A stretch of 64,000 bases of DNA, taken from an uncultured Muribaculum sp. GTDB lineage: Bacteria > Bacteroidota > Bacteroidia > Bacteroidales > Muribaculaceae. Positions 40,367 to 49,454 of the stretch are shown piece after piece (within the stretch, counting starts at the first letter, position 1; every line of letters begins with the position of its first letter). The stretch lies in contig CAJUMZ010000003.1 in NCBI GenBank assembly GCA_910587665.1, forward strand, positions 1-64,000, in the 5' to 3' direction. The notes under the pieces were generated by a model. It searched no databases. It had not been told where the DNA came from and worked only from the letters and a program-made list of their open reading frames with translations. The position numbers and the translations under genes are program-made.

Positions 40367-41207
40367 TCAAATAGATCATGAGAGCCGTGGCAAACACGCT
40401 TATCACCGCGACCATTATGCTATAGAACGACCCATCGTAAATGAGACCGTTGACATCATAGTCGATTATCCCGGAGGCAAGCATCCAGTAATTTATCACG
40501 ACAAGCGAATTGTTAAGGGCGTGGGCAAACACCGACGCCCATATCGAACCTGTCCACAACACCATATAGCCGAAAAAAGCCCCCATAAGCAGGCGCGGGA
40601 AGAAACCGAAAAACTGCAGGTGCACCGCGCTGAATATAAACGCGGTCGCCCACACGGCAAAATGCCGGTTACGCATCAACTGACCGAGAAGCGGCTGCAA
40701 TCCGCCACGGAAAAACAATTCCTCGGCAAAACCGGTGAGCACTCCCATTATCAATACCGAGACAATAAGGTCGGCGACTGAAGTGCCGCTCATTATCCGC
40801 TCCACGGTAGCCTTTGCAGCATCCTCGCTGTTGCGCAAAACGGTCTCGATGCCATGCAACGACTCCGGGAAACGTATCGCCTCATTCAACGCCACAATAT
40901 CGTTCATCGCCGGAATCGAGACTATCGCGGCAAAGACAATCATGATGAATATTCTATAATTCACCGTACGGTCAATCCCGGTAATACGCATTGGAATCGG
41001 CGATACAATAACCATCGTCAGCAGAACCGGCAAAATAAACAGAAAGATGTCCTGAATCACTATCGCGCAGCGAAGCTTGCCGACACTTCCGATACCGATC
41101 ACATTTATGAGGATAGAGCCGAGTATGGTACAGAGCACCCACCAGCACACAAACAGAAACAGACTTTTACCGGGAGTCACCCGCAATTCTCGCTCCATAT
41201 AGTTCAT
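40338..41207 (-). CDS. CPBP family intramembrane metalloprotease
   Basis: A 289-residue membrane protein with about seven or eight transmembrane segments. The CPBP/Abi (type II CAAX protease-like) motifs are EELFFRGGLQPLL (about 172-184, catalytic Glu pair plus Arg), RLLMGAFFGYMVLWTGSI with an FxxxF-type second motif, and ASVFAHALNNSLVV with the metal-binding His/Asn. Members of this family act as membrane proteases in peptide maturation, immunity and stress, but the substrate here is unknown. The gene converges on lptB with a 29-bp overlap of coding ends. Confidence 0.88.
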   Translation of the reverse strand: MNYMERELRVTPGKSLFLFVCWWVLCTILGSILINVIGIGSVGKLRCAIVIQDIFLFILPVLLTMVIVSPIPMRITGIDRTVNYRIFIMIVFAAIVSIPAMNDIVALNEAIRFPESLHGIETVLRNSEDAAKATVERIMSGTSVADLIVSVLIMGVLTGFAEELFFRGGLQPLLGQLMRNRHFAVWATAFIFSAVHLQFFGFFPRLLMGAFFGYMVLWTGSIWASVFAHALNNSLVVINYWMLASGIIDYDVNGLIYDGSFYSIMVAVISVFATALMIYLINQTSYDRT

Positions 41208-41241
41208 ATTAAAAGATGCCGTCTGACCGACAATGATGCTA

Positions 41242-41249
41242 CAAAAATA
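41242..41249 (-). promoter_or_regulatory. Promoter -7 box of the CPBP gene
   Basis: TATTTTTG on the minus strand, 34 bp upstream of the CPBP ATG, with TTG 22 bp further upstream. Confidence 0.5.
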
Positions 41250-41368
41250 GTCAATTCAGTTGAAAAGAGGGCAAGGTGTTTAACTAATATTCACAATAGC
41301 AAGGTAAATATCGCGATTGTCGTGCATTTGAATGTTAATTACGGGGGATATATATCGAGGTCATCTAA

Positions 41369-41404
41369 TATTTTTGCACAGAACTACGGGCAAATCTAAA
41401 TTTG
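41369..41404 (+). promoter_or_regulatory. Two candidate -7 boxes of the MacAB-TolC operon
   Basis: TATTTTTG (41369-41376) and TAAATTTG (41397-41404) both fit the consensus and stand 53 and 25 bp before the first ATG. Neither has a perfect -33 TTG. Confidence 0.45.
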
Positions 41405-41429
41405 CATCGTGACCAAAAGTATTTAGAGG

Positions 41430-42743
41430 ATGTTTAATAACAAATATCAAAGCATGAAGCCCCTGATCATCACACTTATGCTCTCTGTGTCGGCAAGCGT
41501 GTCAGCACGAGAGTGGACCTACTCCGACTGCGTTGAATGGGCGCGTGAGCACAACATCAGCCTGCAACAGTCGCGCCTTAGTGAGGAATTGTCGGGTTAC
41601 ACCCTCGAGGAATCCAAGGCGCAGTGGCAACCGTCGCTCGACTTCGCCACATCCCATAACTACAGCAACGCCCCCTGGGGCAACGGCAACAAAAACAGCT
41701 ATACGAGCAATTACGGGATAAATGCCGGGTGGACATTATGGAACGGCGGCATCCGCGAAAACACCATAAAGCGTGACCGGCTACAGATGGATGCCGCCGC
41801 ACTAAACACGGATGACATGATGCGTTCGCTTGAAACGGACCTGCTGTCAGTGTATATAAACATATTGTATGCCGGCGAGTCAATATCCATCTATGAGGAG
41901 GCGGCAGAGCTGAGCAAGGCACAGGCTGAACGCGCCCGTCAGCTGATGGAAGCAGGAAGGGTGTCGAAAGTGGACTATGCGCAACTTGAAGCACAATACG
42001 AGCAAGACCGCTATGCACTTGTCAACGCGCGTGGCACATACGACACGCGGCGCATGGAGCTTAAACGCCTCCTTGAACTCGGAATCGAAGAGGATATAAC
42101 TCCTCTAAATATAGAATGGAGTGAGGAGCAGGTACTTGCCGAACTTCCACCGATAGAAGAGAGCTACCGTCTCGCCGCAGCAACCGACGTGAAACTTAAA
42201 GCCCTTGAATTGCAGCAGGAAAGCGCGGACGCCGACATAGCCATAGCAAAAGGGAGCCGCCTACCCAAAATATCCCTTAATGCCGGTGTCGGCACGGGAT
42301 ATTTCGCCCCCGGCGACGGATTCGGGACACAGATGAAACAAGCATTCAACGAATCAGTGGGACTCACACTGTCAATCCCCATCATTGACAACAAGAAAAG
42401 CAAGACGGCAATCGCAAAAGCCAATGTACAGCGCATCAACTCAATGCTTGACATACAGTCACGCTACAACGATATAGCCCAGACAGTCGAGTCGTGGTAT
42501 ATCGACCTGCGTGCCGCCCAATCGCGCTACAAGGCGGCTGAGGAGCAAGTGAAAGCCACCACCCTCAGCAACGATCTCGTTAACGAGCAATTCAGTCTCG
42601 GACTGCTCAACACGGTAGAGTTGCTAACCGCCCACAACAACATGCTTGAGGCGCGACACTCATTGTTGCAAGCAAAATACATGGCGATGCTCGGACACAA
42701 AATGATAGAGTTTTACCGCACCGCCACAGTGACAATGCCATAA
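41430..42743 (+). CDS. TolC-family outer-membrane efflux channel
   Basis: A 437-residue outer-membrane factor. It has a signal peptide cleaved after SASVSA; an in-frame ATG at 41454 gives a shorter n-region. The mature protein begins REWTYSDCVEWAREHNISLQQ, the usual TolC start. Two repeats follow, each with long alpha-helices (for example AELSKAQAERARQLMEAGRVS and SRYKAAEEQVKATTLSNDLV) and a beta-strand part (TLSIPIIDNKKSKTAI). It is the first gene of an operon with an adaptor, an ABC ATPase, a permease and a two-component system, so it is the exit channel of a MacAB-type exporter. Confidence 0.9.
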   Translation: MFNNKYQSMKPLIITLMLSVSASVSAREWTYSDCVEWAREHNISLQQSRLSEELSGYTLEESKAQWQPSLDFATSHNYSNAPWGNGNKNSYTSNYGINAGWTLWNGGIRENTIKRDRLQMDAAALNTDDMMRSLETDLLSVYINILYAGESISIYEEAAELSKAQAERARQLMEAGRVSKVDYAQLEAQYEQDRYALVNARGTYDTRRMELKRLLELGIEEDITPLNIEWSEEQVLAELPPIEESYRLAAATDVKLKALELQQESADADIAIAKGSRLPKISLNAGVGTGYFAPGDGFGTQMKQAFNESVGLTLSIPIIDNKKSKTAIAKANVQRINSMLDIQSRYNDIAQTVESWYIDLRAAQSRYKAAEEQVKATTLSNDLVNEQFSLGLLNTVELLTAHNNMLEARHSLLQAKYMAMLGHKMIEFYRTATVTMP

Positions 42744-42763
42744 CAAATAAAGACCATACACAT

Positions 42764-43933
42764 ATGAAGCTAAACAGACTGCTTATCACCGCATCATTAG
42801 CCGCGCTCCTGACAGCATGCGGCAAGGATGCAAAAATAACGCTTGAGACCGCGAAGGTGGAACGCGGCGACATAAGCGAGTCGGTGACCGCGACAGGCAC
42901 CGTGGAATCAGTCACCCAAGTCGACGTCGGCACACAGGTGACCGGTATAATCGAAAAGCTATATGCCGACTACAACTCTGTCGTAAAAAAGGGGGAACTT
43001 ATAGCCGAAATCGAAAAGACCCTCCTTGAAAGCGACCTTAAAAGCGCAAACGCCAATATGGAATCGGCACGCCTTACATATGAATACAACAAAACAAACT
43101 ATAACCGCGACAAGGCACTTCATGACAAGCAACTCATAAGCGACTATGAATACCAGACATCGCTAAAGGAATATGAAGTGTCGAAAACCGCCTACGACAA
43201 GGCCTGTGCCGACCGTGTACGCGCGGCAAAGAACCTCAATTACGCAGAAATATACTCGCCCATCGACGGAGTCGTGATCTCACGCGAGGTAGAGGTAGGA
43301 CAGACCGTAGTGTCAAACATGAATGTCGCCAACCTCTATGTAATAGCCGACCTTGACAACATGCAGGTAGTGGGCGACGTAGACGAGGCAGACATAGGCA
43401 GGGTAAAACTCGGACAAAGCGTGGTTTTCACTGTCGACGCATATCCTGATGACAAATTTGAGGGAAAAGTGACACAAGTCAGGCTCAATCCCACCACCGA
43501 AAGCAATGTTGTGACCTACGAGGTTATTGTAGCCGCGCCCAATCCCGATCACAAGCTTATACCCGGGCTTACGGCCAACCTTATCATCTACGTGACGCGG
43601 GAAGATGACATAACCGTCGTACCCAACGAGGCATTGCGCTTCACCCCGCGCGATTTCCCCGACGACGGCAACATGCCTGTAGCCGAGACTGCCCCACAAC
43701 CCGCCAACGGAGAGAAACTACTCTGGATAGTTGAAGGCGAACGCCTTGTGCCAAAAGTTGTACATACGGGCGTAACCAACGGCATAAACACCCAGGTCAT
43801 ATCGGGAGTGAATCCGGGTGAGACCGTCGCTACCGGCTACAACATCTCGGCAGCAATACCTGCACCCGCCGACGACAACGGAGACGAGCGCAGCCCGTTT
43901 GCCCCACAGCCACCGGGCAGAAAGAAAAAGTAA
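42764..43933 (+). CDS. MacA-like periplasmic adaptor, lipoprotein
   Basis: A 389-residue membrane-fusion protein. The lipobox LLTAC is at residues 16-20 (Cys20 would be lipidated). A barrel-sandwich region follows (VTATGTVESVTQVDVGTQVTG near 40), then a coiled-coil hairpin (about 80-150, NMESARLTYEYNKTNYNRDK), the lipoyl half (YAEIYSPIDGVVISREVEVG) and a beta-barrel (VVGDVDEADIGRVKLGQ). The C-terminal tail is Pro/Lys-rich (FAPQPPGRKKK). It links the TolC protein with the ABC transporter genes 30 bp downstream. Confidence 0.92.
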   Translation: MKLNRLLITASLAALLTACGKDAKITLETAKVERGDISESVTATGTVESVTQVDVGTQVTGIIEKLYADYNSVVKKGELIAEIEKTLLESDLKSANANMESARLTYEYNKTNYNRDKALHDKQLISDYEYQTSLKEYEVSKTAYDKACADRVRAAKNLNYAEIYSPIDGVVISREVEVGQTVVSNMNVANLYVIADLDNMQVVGDVDEADIGRVKLGQSVVFTVDAYPDDKFEGKVTQVRLNPTTESNVVTYEVIVAAPNPDHKLIPGLTANLIIYVTREDDITVVPNEALRFTPRDFPDDGNMPVAETAPQPANGEKLLWIVEGERLVPKVVHTGVTNGINTQVISGVNPGETVATGYNISAAIPAPADDNGDERSPFAPQPPGRKKK

Positions 43934-43965
43934 CATTATTAAACACCCTCTAATTTCTCACTGAC

Positions 43966-44715
43966 ATGCAAAAAGAGAGAGAAATAATAAAAGTCATCGA
44001 CCTGCGCCGCAACTTTACGGTAGGTGACGAGACAGTTCATGCCCTTCGCGGCATAAACTTCACTATCCGGGAAGGTGAATTCGTGACCATAATGGGAACT
44101 TCCGGCTCCGGTAAATCTACCCTGCTCAACCTGCTCGGATGTCTTGACACCCCAACCTCCGGCGACTACCGACTCGACAGAGTGTCAGTAAAATCAATGA
44201 GCAAGAATGAACGCGCGGTGACACGAAACAGAAAGATAGGGTTCGTATTTCAAAATTACAACCTGCTGCCAAAGACCACAGCCATAGAAAACGTGGAGTT
44301 GCCTTTGCTCTATAATCCAGGAGTGACGTCAAAGGAGCGACGCGCCAAGGCTACTGCGGCACTCGAGGCGGTAGGTCTACACGACAGGATGTATCACACC
44401 AGCAACCAGATGTCAGGCGGACAGCAGCAACGCGTGGCAATAGCGCGCGCACTTGTCAACGACCCTGTGATCATACTCGCCGACGAAGCGACGGGCAACC
44501 TTGACACACGCACCTCATTCAGCATATTGGTGCTATTCCAGGAGCTGCACGCGCGCGGGAGGACAATAATATTCGTGACCCACAATCCCGACCTCGCCGC
44601 TTACTCGTCGCGCAACATAGTGCTCCGCGACGGCAAGATCGTATCGGACACACTCAACCCGTCGCCTGCCTCGGCACGCGAGATGTATGCCTCACTACCT
44701 AAAGAAAACGACTGA
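43966..44715 (+). CDS. MacB-type ABC transporter ATP-binding protein
   Basis: A 249-residue ATPase of the LolD/MacB class. Walker A GTSGSGKST (about 45-53), Q-loop FVFQNYNLLPKTTAIENV, signature MSGGQQQRVAIARALVNDP and Walker B IILADEATGNLDT are all present. In E. coli MacB, ATPase and permease are one polypeptide; here they are separate genes, with the permease ATG one base after this stop. Confidence 0.93.
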   Translation: MQKEREIIKVIDLRRNFTVGDETVHALRGINFTIREGEFVTIMGTSGSGKSTLLNLLGCLDTPTSGDYRLDRVSVKSMSKNERAVTRNRKIGFVFQNYNLLPKTTAIENVELPLLYNPGVTSKERRAKATAALEAVGLHDRMYHTSNQMSGGQQQRVAIARALVNDPVIILADEATGNLDTRTSFSILVLFQELHARGRTIIFVTHNPDLAAYSSRNIVLRDGKIVSDTLNPSPASAREMYASLPKEND

Positions 44716-44716
44716 C

Positions 44717-45937
44717 ATGAAATTTGCCAACTTATTGAAGATAGCCTTGAAGGCACTGAACAACAATAAGCTCCGCTGCTTCCTGACGATGCTCGGAATA
44801 ATAATCGGCGTGGCATCCGTGATAACCATGCTTGCCATAGGCCAAGGCTCGAAAAACAGCATCAAGGAGCAGATTTCCGAAATGGGCTCCAACATGATCA
44901 TGATCCATCCGGGCAACATGCAGCGGGGAGGCGTGCGCCAAAGTGCCGATGACATGCAGACACTTGAGGTCGCCGACTATGAGGCAATACGCGACAACAC
45001 AAGGCATATCTCAGCCGTGTCGCCTTCGGTAAACAGCGGCGGACAGTTTATCAACGGCAACAACAACTATCCGTCGACCATCTACGGTGTCACCCCCGAC
45101 TATCTTGACATACGCAAGGTAAAAGTCAAGGAAGGCACGATATTCACCGACCAGGATATAAAGTCGGCGGCAAAAGTGTGTCTTCTCGGAAAGACAGTCA
45201 TCGACAACCTTTTTCCAAACGGAGAGGATCCGATAGGCAGGGTTGTAAGGTTCAACAAGATCCCGTTTACCGTAATCGGCACACTTGAGGAAAAAGGCAC
45301 CAACTCTATGGGCATGGACCAGGACGACGTAGTGCTTGCCCCCTACACCACTGTAATGAAGCGAGTGCTTGCCATTGACTATATCCAGGGACTGTATGCC
45401 AGTGCGATTGACGAGAACATGACCGACGAGGCAATCGACGAACTGACGGAAATCCTGCGTACGCGCCACCGACTCAAAGAAGAGGCCGACGATGACTTCG
45501 AGATACGTTCGCAGCAGGAACTCAGCGAAATGATGAACTCCACAAGCGACATGATGACGGTATTGCTTGCCTGTATCGCCGGCATATCACTTCTGGTGGG
45601 CGGCATCGGCATCATGAACATAATGTATGTATCAGTAACCGAACGCACAAGGGAAATCGGACTCAGGATGTCAATAGGCGCACGCGGCATCGACATATTG
45701 TCGCAATTCCTTATCGAGGCGGTAATAATAAGCGTGACCGGCGGCATAATCGGGGTGATCATAGGCGCACTCGCCTCATGGCTTGTAAACATTGTAGCCC
45801 GATGGCCGGTGTATATTCAAATTTATTCTGTAATTTTGTCATTTGCGGTATGTACACTGACCGGAATATTTTTCGGCTGGTATCCGGCAAAAAAAGCAGC
45901 CAATCTCGACCCGATAGAAGCCATACGTTATGAATGA
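44717..45937 (+). CDS. MacB-type ABC transporter permease
   Basis: A 406-residue FtsX-like permease. The start was set at the ATG at 44717 (MKFANLLKIALKALNNNKLR), one base after the ATPase stop. The N-terminal transmembrane helix (FLTMLGIIIGVASVITMLAIG) is followed by a large periplasmic MacB_PCD domain (about 50-270), then three helices of the FtsX domain, with SLLVGGIGIMNIMYVSVTERT (about 288-308) as the family hallmark. The end overlaps the next gene by 8 bp, so channel, pump and regulator genes are coupled. Confidence 0.92.
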   Translation: MKFANLLKIALKALNNNKLRCFLTMLGIIIGVASVITMLAIGQGSKNSIKEQISEMGSNMIMIHPGNMQRGGVRQSADDMQTLEVADYEAIRDNTRHISAVSPSVNSGGQFINGNNNYPSTIYGVTPDYLDIRKVKVKEGTIFTDQDIKSAAKVCLLGKTVIDNLFPNGEDPIGRVVRFNKIPFTVIGTLEEKGTNSMGMDQDDVVLAPYTTVMKRVLAIDYIQGLYASAIDENMTDEAIDELTEILRTRHRLKEEADDDFEIRSQQELSEMMNSTSDMMTVLLACIAGISLLVGGIGIMNIMYVSVTERTREIGLRMSIGARGIDILSQFLIEAVIISVTGGIIGVIIGALASWLVNIVARWPVYIQIYSVILSFAVCTLTGIFFGWYPAKKAANLDPIEAIRYE

Positions 45938-46994
45938 CCGTCACGACTGCGGATCCACAACCACAAGACAGAAATGGATCACCGCCATCACCCATTTCCT
46001 CTGCCTGTGCATAATATTCATCCTTCCCGAGGTGATGATGAGTCGCAGTATCCCGGTAGGAGGCGAGTCATGGCGAATGTATATAAAATCCCTCATATTC
46101 GTTGCGGCATTTTACATAAACTACTACATCCTGATTGACCGCTGTATAGGCAAACGCCATTGGGTGATAAGCCTCATCGCATGGAATATCGTGGTCATCG
46201 CCGTGTCGATGACAATAGTCTATTTCACGATATTTTCAGGAAACCCCGCACATAACCGCCCCATACGCCCCGGCGAGCCTGAAAACGCGGAATTCATCAG
46301 GCGTGTGACATTCATGCTGCGCGATATCGTGATGGTGGCATTGACAGTGGCGCTAAGCGTGGCGATGAAACTAAGCGACTATTGGTCAAAACTACGCTCA
46401 CAGCAACAAGAAATGCAGTCGGCACAACAGAAAGAGGAGCTGCAAAGCCTGAAGAATCAACTCAACCCTCATTTTCTGTTCAACACCCTGAACTCGATAT
46501 ACGCCCTCATTGCCATCAACCAGGGAAAGGCACAGAAGGCAGTCCACGAGCTTAGCCGACTGTTGCGTTACGTGCTTTACAAGGATACGCCTACAGTGGC
46601 CCTCTCCGAAGAGCTTGCTTTCATCGACAGTTACGTCAAGCTGATGAAACTACGCATGAGCGATGCCAATCCGGTCAACGTCACCCTTGACGCCGGAGAC
46701 TACGGAGACTACCCTATAGCCCCGCTGCTGTTTATCTCCCCGGTTGAGAACGCGTTCAAGCATGGAAACACCGGACATGCCGGCGACTCGATAGATATCT
46801 CTATCATCGCCCGTGAAGGGAGGGTCAGCTGCGTCGTATCAAATCATTTCATCACCTGTGACCGCCCGCAAGACTCAGGCATAGGCAATACAAACCTTAG
46901 ACGAAGGCTTGAACTGATCTATGGTGACCGGGCAGAGATAACGACCGAGACCACAGGCGACATCCATACCCTGAGACTAACCATAAAAATATAG
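45930..46994 (+). CDS. LytS-type sensor histidine kinase
   Basis: A 354-residue membrane kinase. About four transmembrane segments fill residues 16-150 (FLCLCIIFILPEVMM, LIFVAAFYINYYILI, LIAWNIVVIAVSMTIVYF). A coiled-coil linker (SQQQEMQSAQQKEELQSLK) leads into the His_kinase domain with phospho-acceptor His in LNPHFLFNTLNSIYA (about 186) and the ATPase N-box SPVENAFKHGN (about 268). No extracellular sensor domain is seen, so the membrane part itself or the transporter may be the signal source. It overlaps the permease gene by 8 bp and its cognate regulator follows after 1 bp. Confidence 0.92.
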   Translation: MNDRHDCGSTTTRQKWITAITHFLCLCIIFILPEVMMSRSIPVGGESWRMYIKSLIFVAAFYINYYILIDRCIGKRHWVISLIAWNIVVIAVSMTIVYFTIFSGNPAHNRPIRPGEPENAEFIRRVTFMLRDIVMVALTVALSVAMKLSDYWSKLRSQQQEMQSAQQKEELQSLKNQLNPHFLFNTLNSIYALIAINQGKAQKAVHELSRLLRYVLYKDTPTVALSEELAFIDSYVKLMKLRMSDANPVNVTLDAGDYGDYPIAPLLFISPVENAFKHGNTGHAGDSIDISIIAREGRVSCVVSNHFITCDRPQDSGIGNTNLRRRLELIYGDRAEITTETTGDIHTLRLTIKI

Positions 46995-46995
46995 C

Positions 46996-47727
46996 ATGAC
47001 CATGACTCCCCTACGCTGCTGCATAGTTGACGACGAGCCTCTTGCCCGCGACCTTATAGCATCATATATCGAGAAGACGCCTTTCATGGAACTTGCCGGA
47101 AAATTCGGGTCGGCACAGGAAGCCGTGAAGACAATACTTGAAGGGAAAATCGACATTGTGTTTCTCGACATACACATGCCTCAGCTTAACGGCATGGAAT
47201 TTGCACGCATACTCCCGTCGACATGCCGCATCGTGTTTACCACCGCCTACGAACGTTATGCGGTCGACGGATTCAAAGTCAACGCGCTCGACTACCTGAT
47301 GAAGCCGGTGAGCTATGAGGAATTTGCCTGTGCGGCAAACAAAGCACTGGAATGGGCAGAACTGCACCGGCGAGCTGACAATAACGCGCCCAACCGGCAT
47401 TTCATCATCGTGAAAAGCGATTACAAGCAAGTGCAGATTGCGACCTCCGACATCCTGTATATCGAAGGGCTGAAAGATTATGTAAAGATATATGTGGAAG
47501 GTGAGAAATCATCAATCATGACGCTCATGAGCATGAAGGCACTTGAAAAGCATCTGCCCGCCGACGAGTTTATACGCGTACACCGCTCATTCATAGTCAA
47601 TACGTCAAAGATAAAGACTATCGAGAGAAACCGTATAGTGTTCGGCAACGCGTATATTCCCGTCAGCGACAGTTACCGTCAGGCATTCAATGACTTTATA
47701 AGCCTACGCAGCATATCGCCGGAGTAG
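46996..47727 (+). CDS. LytTR response regulator
   Basis: A 243-residue LytR/AlgR-type regulator. The receiver domain has CCIVDDEPLARDLI (residues 8-21), phospho-acceptor Asp in IVFLDIHMPQLNGMEF (about 57) and the Lys in YLMKPVSYEE. The LytTR DNA-binding domain (about 135-240) shows ILYIEGLKDYVKIYV and FIRVHRSFIVNTSKIKTIE. It pairs with the preceding kinase (1-bp gap) and probably controls the MacAB-TolC operon that contains it. It converges with the TrpB gene, whose stop is 13 bp away. Confidence 0.94.
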   Translation: MTMTPLRCCIVDDEPLARDLIASYIEKTPFMELAGKFGSAQEAVKTILEGKIDIVFLDIHMPQLNGMEFARILPSTCRIVFTTAYERYAVDGFKVNALDYLMKPVSYEEFACAANKALEWAELHRRADNNAPNRHFIIVKSDYKQVQIATSDILYIEGLKDYVKIYVEGEKSSIMTLMSMKALEKHLPADEFIRVHRSFIVNTSKIKTIERNRIVFGNAYIPVSDSYRQAFNDFISLRSISPE

Positions 47728-47740
47728 CCTTACAATCTTA

Positions 47741-49102
47741 TTATATGATTTTGTCGAGGGAATCGGTGTTGGCTTTCACGTCATCATCGGTGACAAAATA
47801 ATTCTGCAAGTCACCGGAAATATATGAGTCGTAAGCCGCCATGTCGATAAGTCCGTGACCCGACAGGTTAAAGAGAATCACGGGAGACGTGCCCTCTTCC
47901 TTAGCCCTCTTCGCCTCGCGTATCGCGGTGGCGATGGCATGTGAGCTTTCCGGCGCGGGTATAATGCCCTCCGACTGTGCAAACAAAGTAGCGGCGGCAA
48001 ATGTCTCAAGCTGCGGGATGTCGACCGCCTCGATAAATCCGTCTTCCTTAAGCTGACTGACGATAGCACCGGCACCATGGTAGCGGAGACCACCGGCATG
48101 GATATTTGCCGGGGCGAAATTATGACCGAGCGTATACATAGGTATAAGCGGTGTATAGCCCGCCTCGTCGCCGAAGTCATATTGCAGCACGCCACGCGTA
48201 AGTTTCGGACATGAAGCCGGCTCTGCAGCAATGAAACGGGTATTGCGCTCTCCCGAGAAATTGTGGCGCATAAACGGGAAAGATATGCCTGAGAAGTTAC
48301 TACCGCCGCCGAAACAGCCTATCACAATGTCGGGATACTCCTCCGCCATCTCCATCTGCTTCTCGGCTTCAAGACCTATGACGGTCTGATGCAGCGCCAC
48401 GTGATTAAGCACCGATCCGAGAGTATATTTACAATTAGGCGTAGCCATCGCAAGCTCGACAGCCTCTGAGATTGCAGTACCGAGAGAACCCTGATAGTGA
48501 GGATTTTCCGTGATTATCTTTCTACCCGCCTTGGTCGACATACTCGGCGAGGCGATCACCTCCGCACCGTAAGTCTGCATGATCGACCTACGGTAAGGCT
48601 TCTGATGATAAGACACCTTCACCATGTACACGGCAAGGTCAAGCCCGAAATGACTTGCCGCAAGCGAAAGAGCGGCGCCCCACTGCCCGGCACCGGTCTC
48701 GGTGGTGATATTTGTGACACCCTGCTTCTTGGCATAGTAGGCCTGCGGTATCGCGGAGTTGAGCTTATGAGAGCCGACCGGGCTTACACTTTCATTCTTA
48801 AAATATATGTGGGCCGGGGTGTCGAGCAATTTTTCAAGCCCGCGCGCACGGACAAGCGGCGTCGGTCTCCATATCCGGTACATCTCGCGCACCTCGTCGG
48901 GAATACCGATCCACTCGTCGGTATCATTAAATTCCTGACGCGACACCTCTTCCGTGAAAAGCGGGAAGAGATCCTCCGCCTTCAACGGCTCCTTTGTCAC
49001 GGGGTTAAGCAAAGGGCGCGGCTTATTAGGCATGTCGGCCATCACGTTATACCACGCCTCCGGTATGTCTCTTTCCTGCAGAATAAATTTCTTAGATTCC
49101 AT
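47741..49102 (-). CDS. Tryptophan synthase beta-like PLP enzyme (TrpB2)
   Basis: A 453-residue PLP-dependent enzyme of the TrpB2 type, which joins serine with indole to tryptophan. The PLP lysine is Lys113 in SVSPVGSHKLNSA. Further motifs are TETGAGQWGAALSLAASHFG and FGGGSNFSGISFPF. The N-terminus (RDIPEAWYNVMADMP) and the length above 430 residues are marks of TrpB2 rather than classical TrpB (about 400), and no TrpA gene is near. It is the last gene after the RND efflux set; a functional link with efflux is unclear. The 45-bp gap upstream is AT-rich, without a clear promoter box. Confidence 0.93.
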   Translation of the reverse strand: MESKKFILQERDIPEAWYNVMADMPNKPRPLLNPVTKEPLKAEDLFPLFTEEVSRQEFNDTDEWIGIPDEVREMYRIWRPTPLVRARGLEKLLDTPAHIYFKNESVSPVGSHKLNSAIPQAYYAKKQGVTNITTETGAGQWGAALSLAASHFGLDLAVYMVKVSYHQKPYRRSIMQTYGAEVIASPSMSTKAGRKIITENPHYQGSLGTAISEAVELAMATPNCKYTLGSVLNHVALHQTVIGLEAEKQMEMAEEYPDIVIGCFGGGSNFSGISFPFMRHNFSGERNTRFIAAEPASCPKLTRGVLQYDFGDEAGYTPLIPMYTLGHNFAPANIHAGGLRYHGAGAIVSQLKEDGFIEAVDIPQLETFAAATLFAQSEGIIPAPESSHAIATAIREAKRAKEEGTSPVILFNLSGHGLIDMAAYDSYISGDLQNYFVTDDDVKANTDSLDKII

Positions 49103-49147
49103 AAGCAGCTTATTATATAGTATAATAGAGTTTTATGTTAAACATTG

Positions 49148-49441
49148 TCAGATGGTCTTGTCAATAGACCAGGTAAAGGCGCGCAATCCGAGTTTGGGCG
49201 TTTCGAGATCCCATTCATGCAATTTTTCCAACACGGTATTGACGCGCGAGTCCTCGATAATCGTTATAATAGCCGAAGCGAGCGAGGGCCATGCGTGGGA
49301 GCCGAAATGCGGCTCCCCGTCGACCGATCCCCTGCCCTGCACTTCCTGCCAGGCGGTAAACCCGCGGCAGTTATTGCGCTGGAGCATATCTACAATACGC
49401 TCGTAATATGCCTGGTCAAATGTTATCAGTATGGCTTGCAT
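49148..49441 (-). CDS. PII-like small protein linked to the RND pump
   Basis: A 97-residue protein with the beta-alpha-beta-beta-alpha-beta order of a ferredoxin-like PII/CutA fold: strand MQAILITFD, helix QAYYERIVDMLQRNN, strand FTAWQEVQGRG, loop SVDGEPHFGSHAWP in the T-loop position, strand ASAIITIIED, helix SRVNTVLEKLHEW. The VQGRG ... HFGSHAWP region is seen in the PII-like groups found beside RND exporters. It lies 13 bp after the RND gene in the same direction. A ligand-sensing role that adjusts pump activity or expression is inference. Confidence 0.75.
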   Translation of the reverse strand: MQAILITFDQAYYERIVDMLQRNNCRGFTAWQEVQGRGSVDGEPHFGSHAWPSLASAIITIIEDSRVNTVLEKLHEWDLETPKLGLRAFTWSIDKTI

Positions 49442-49454
49442 AATATGCGGTTAT

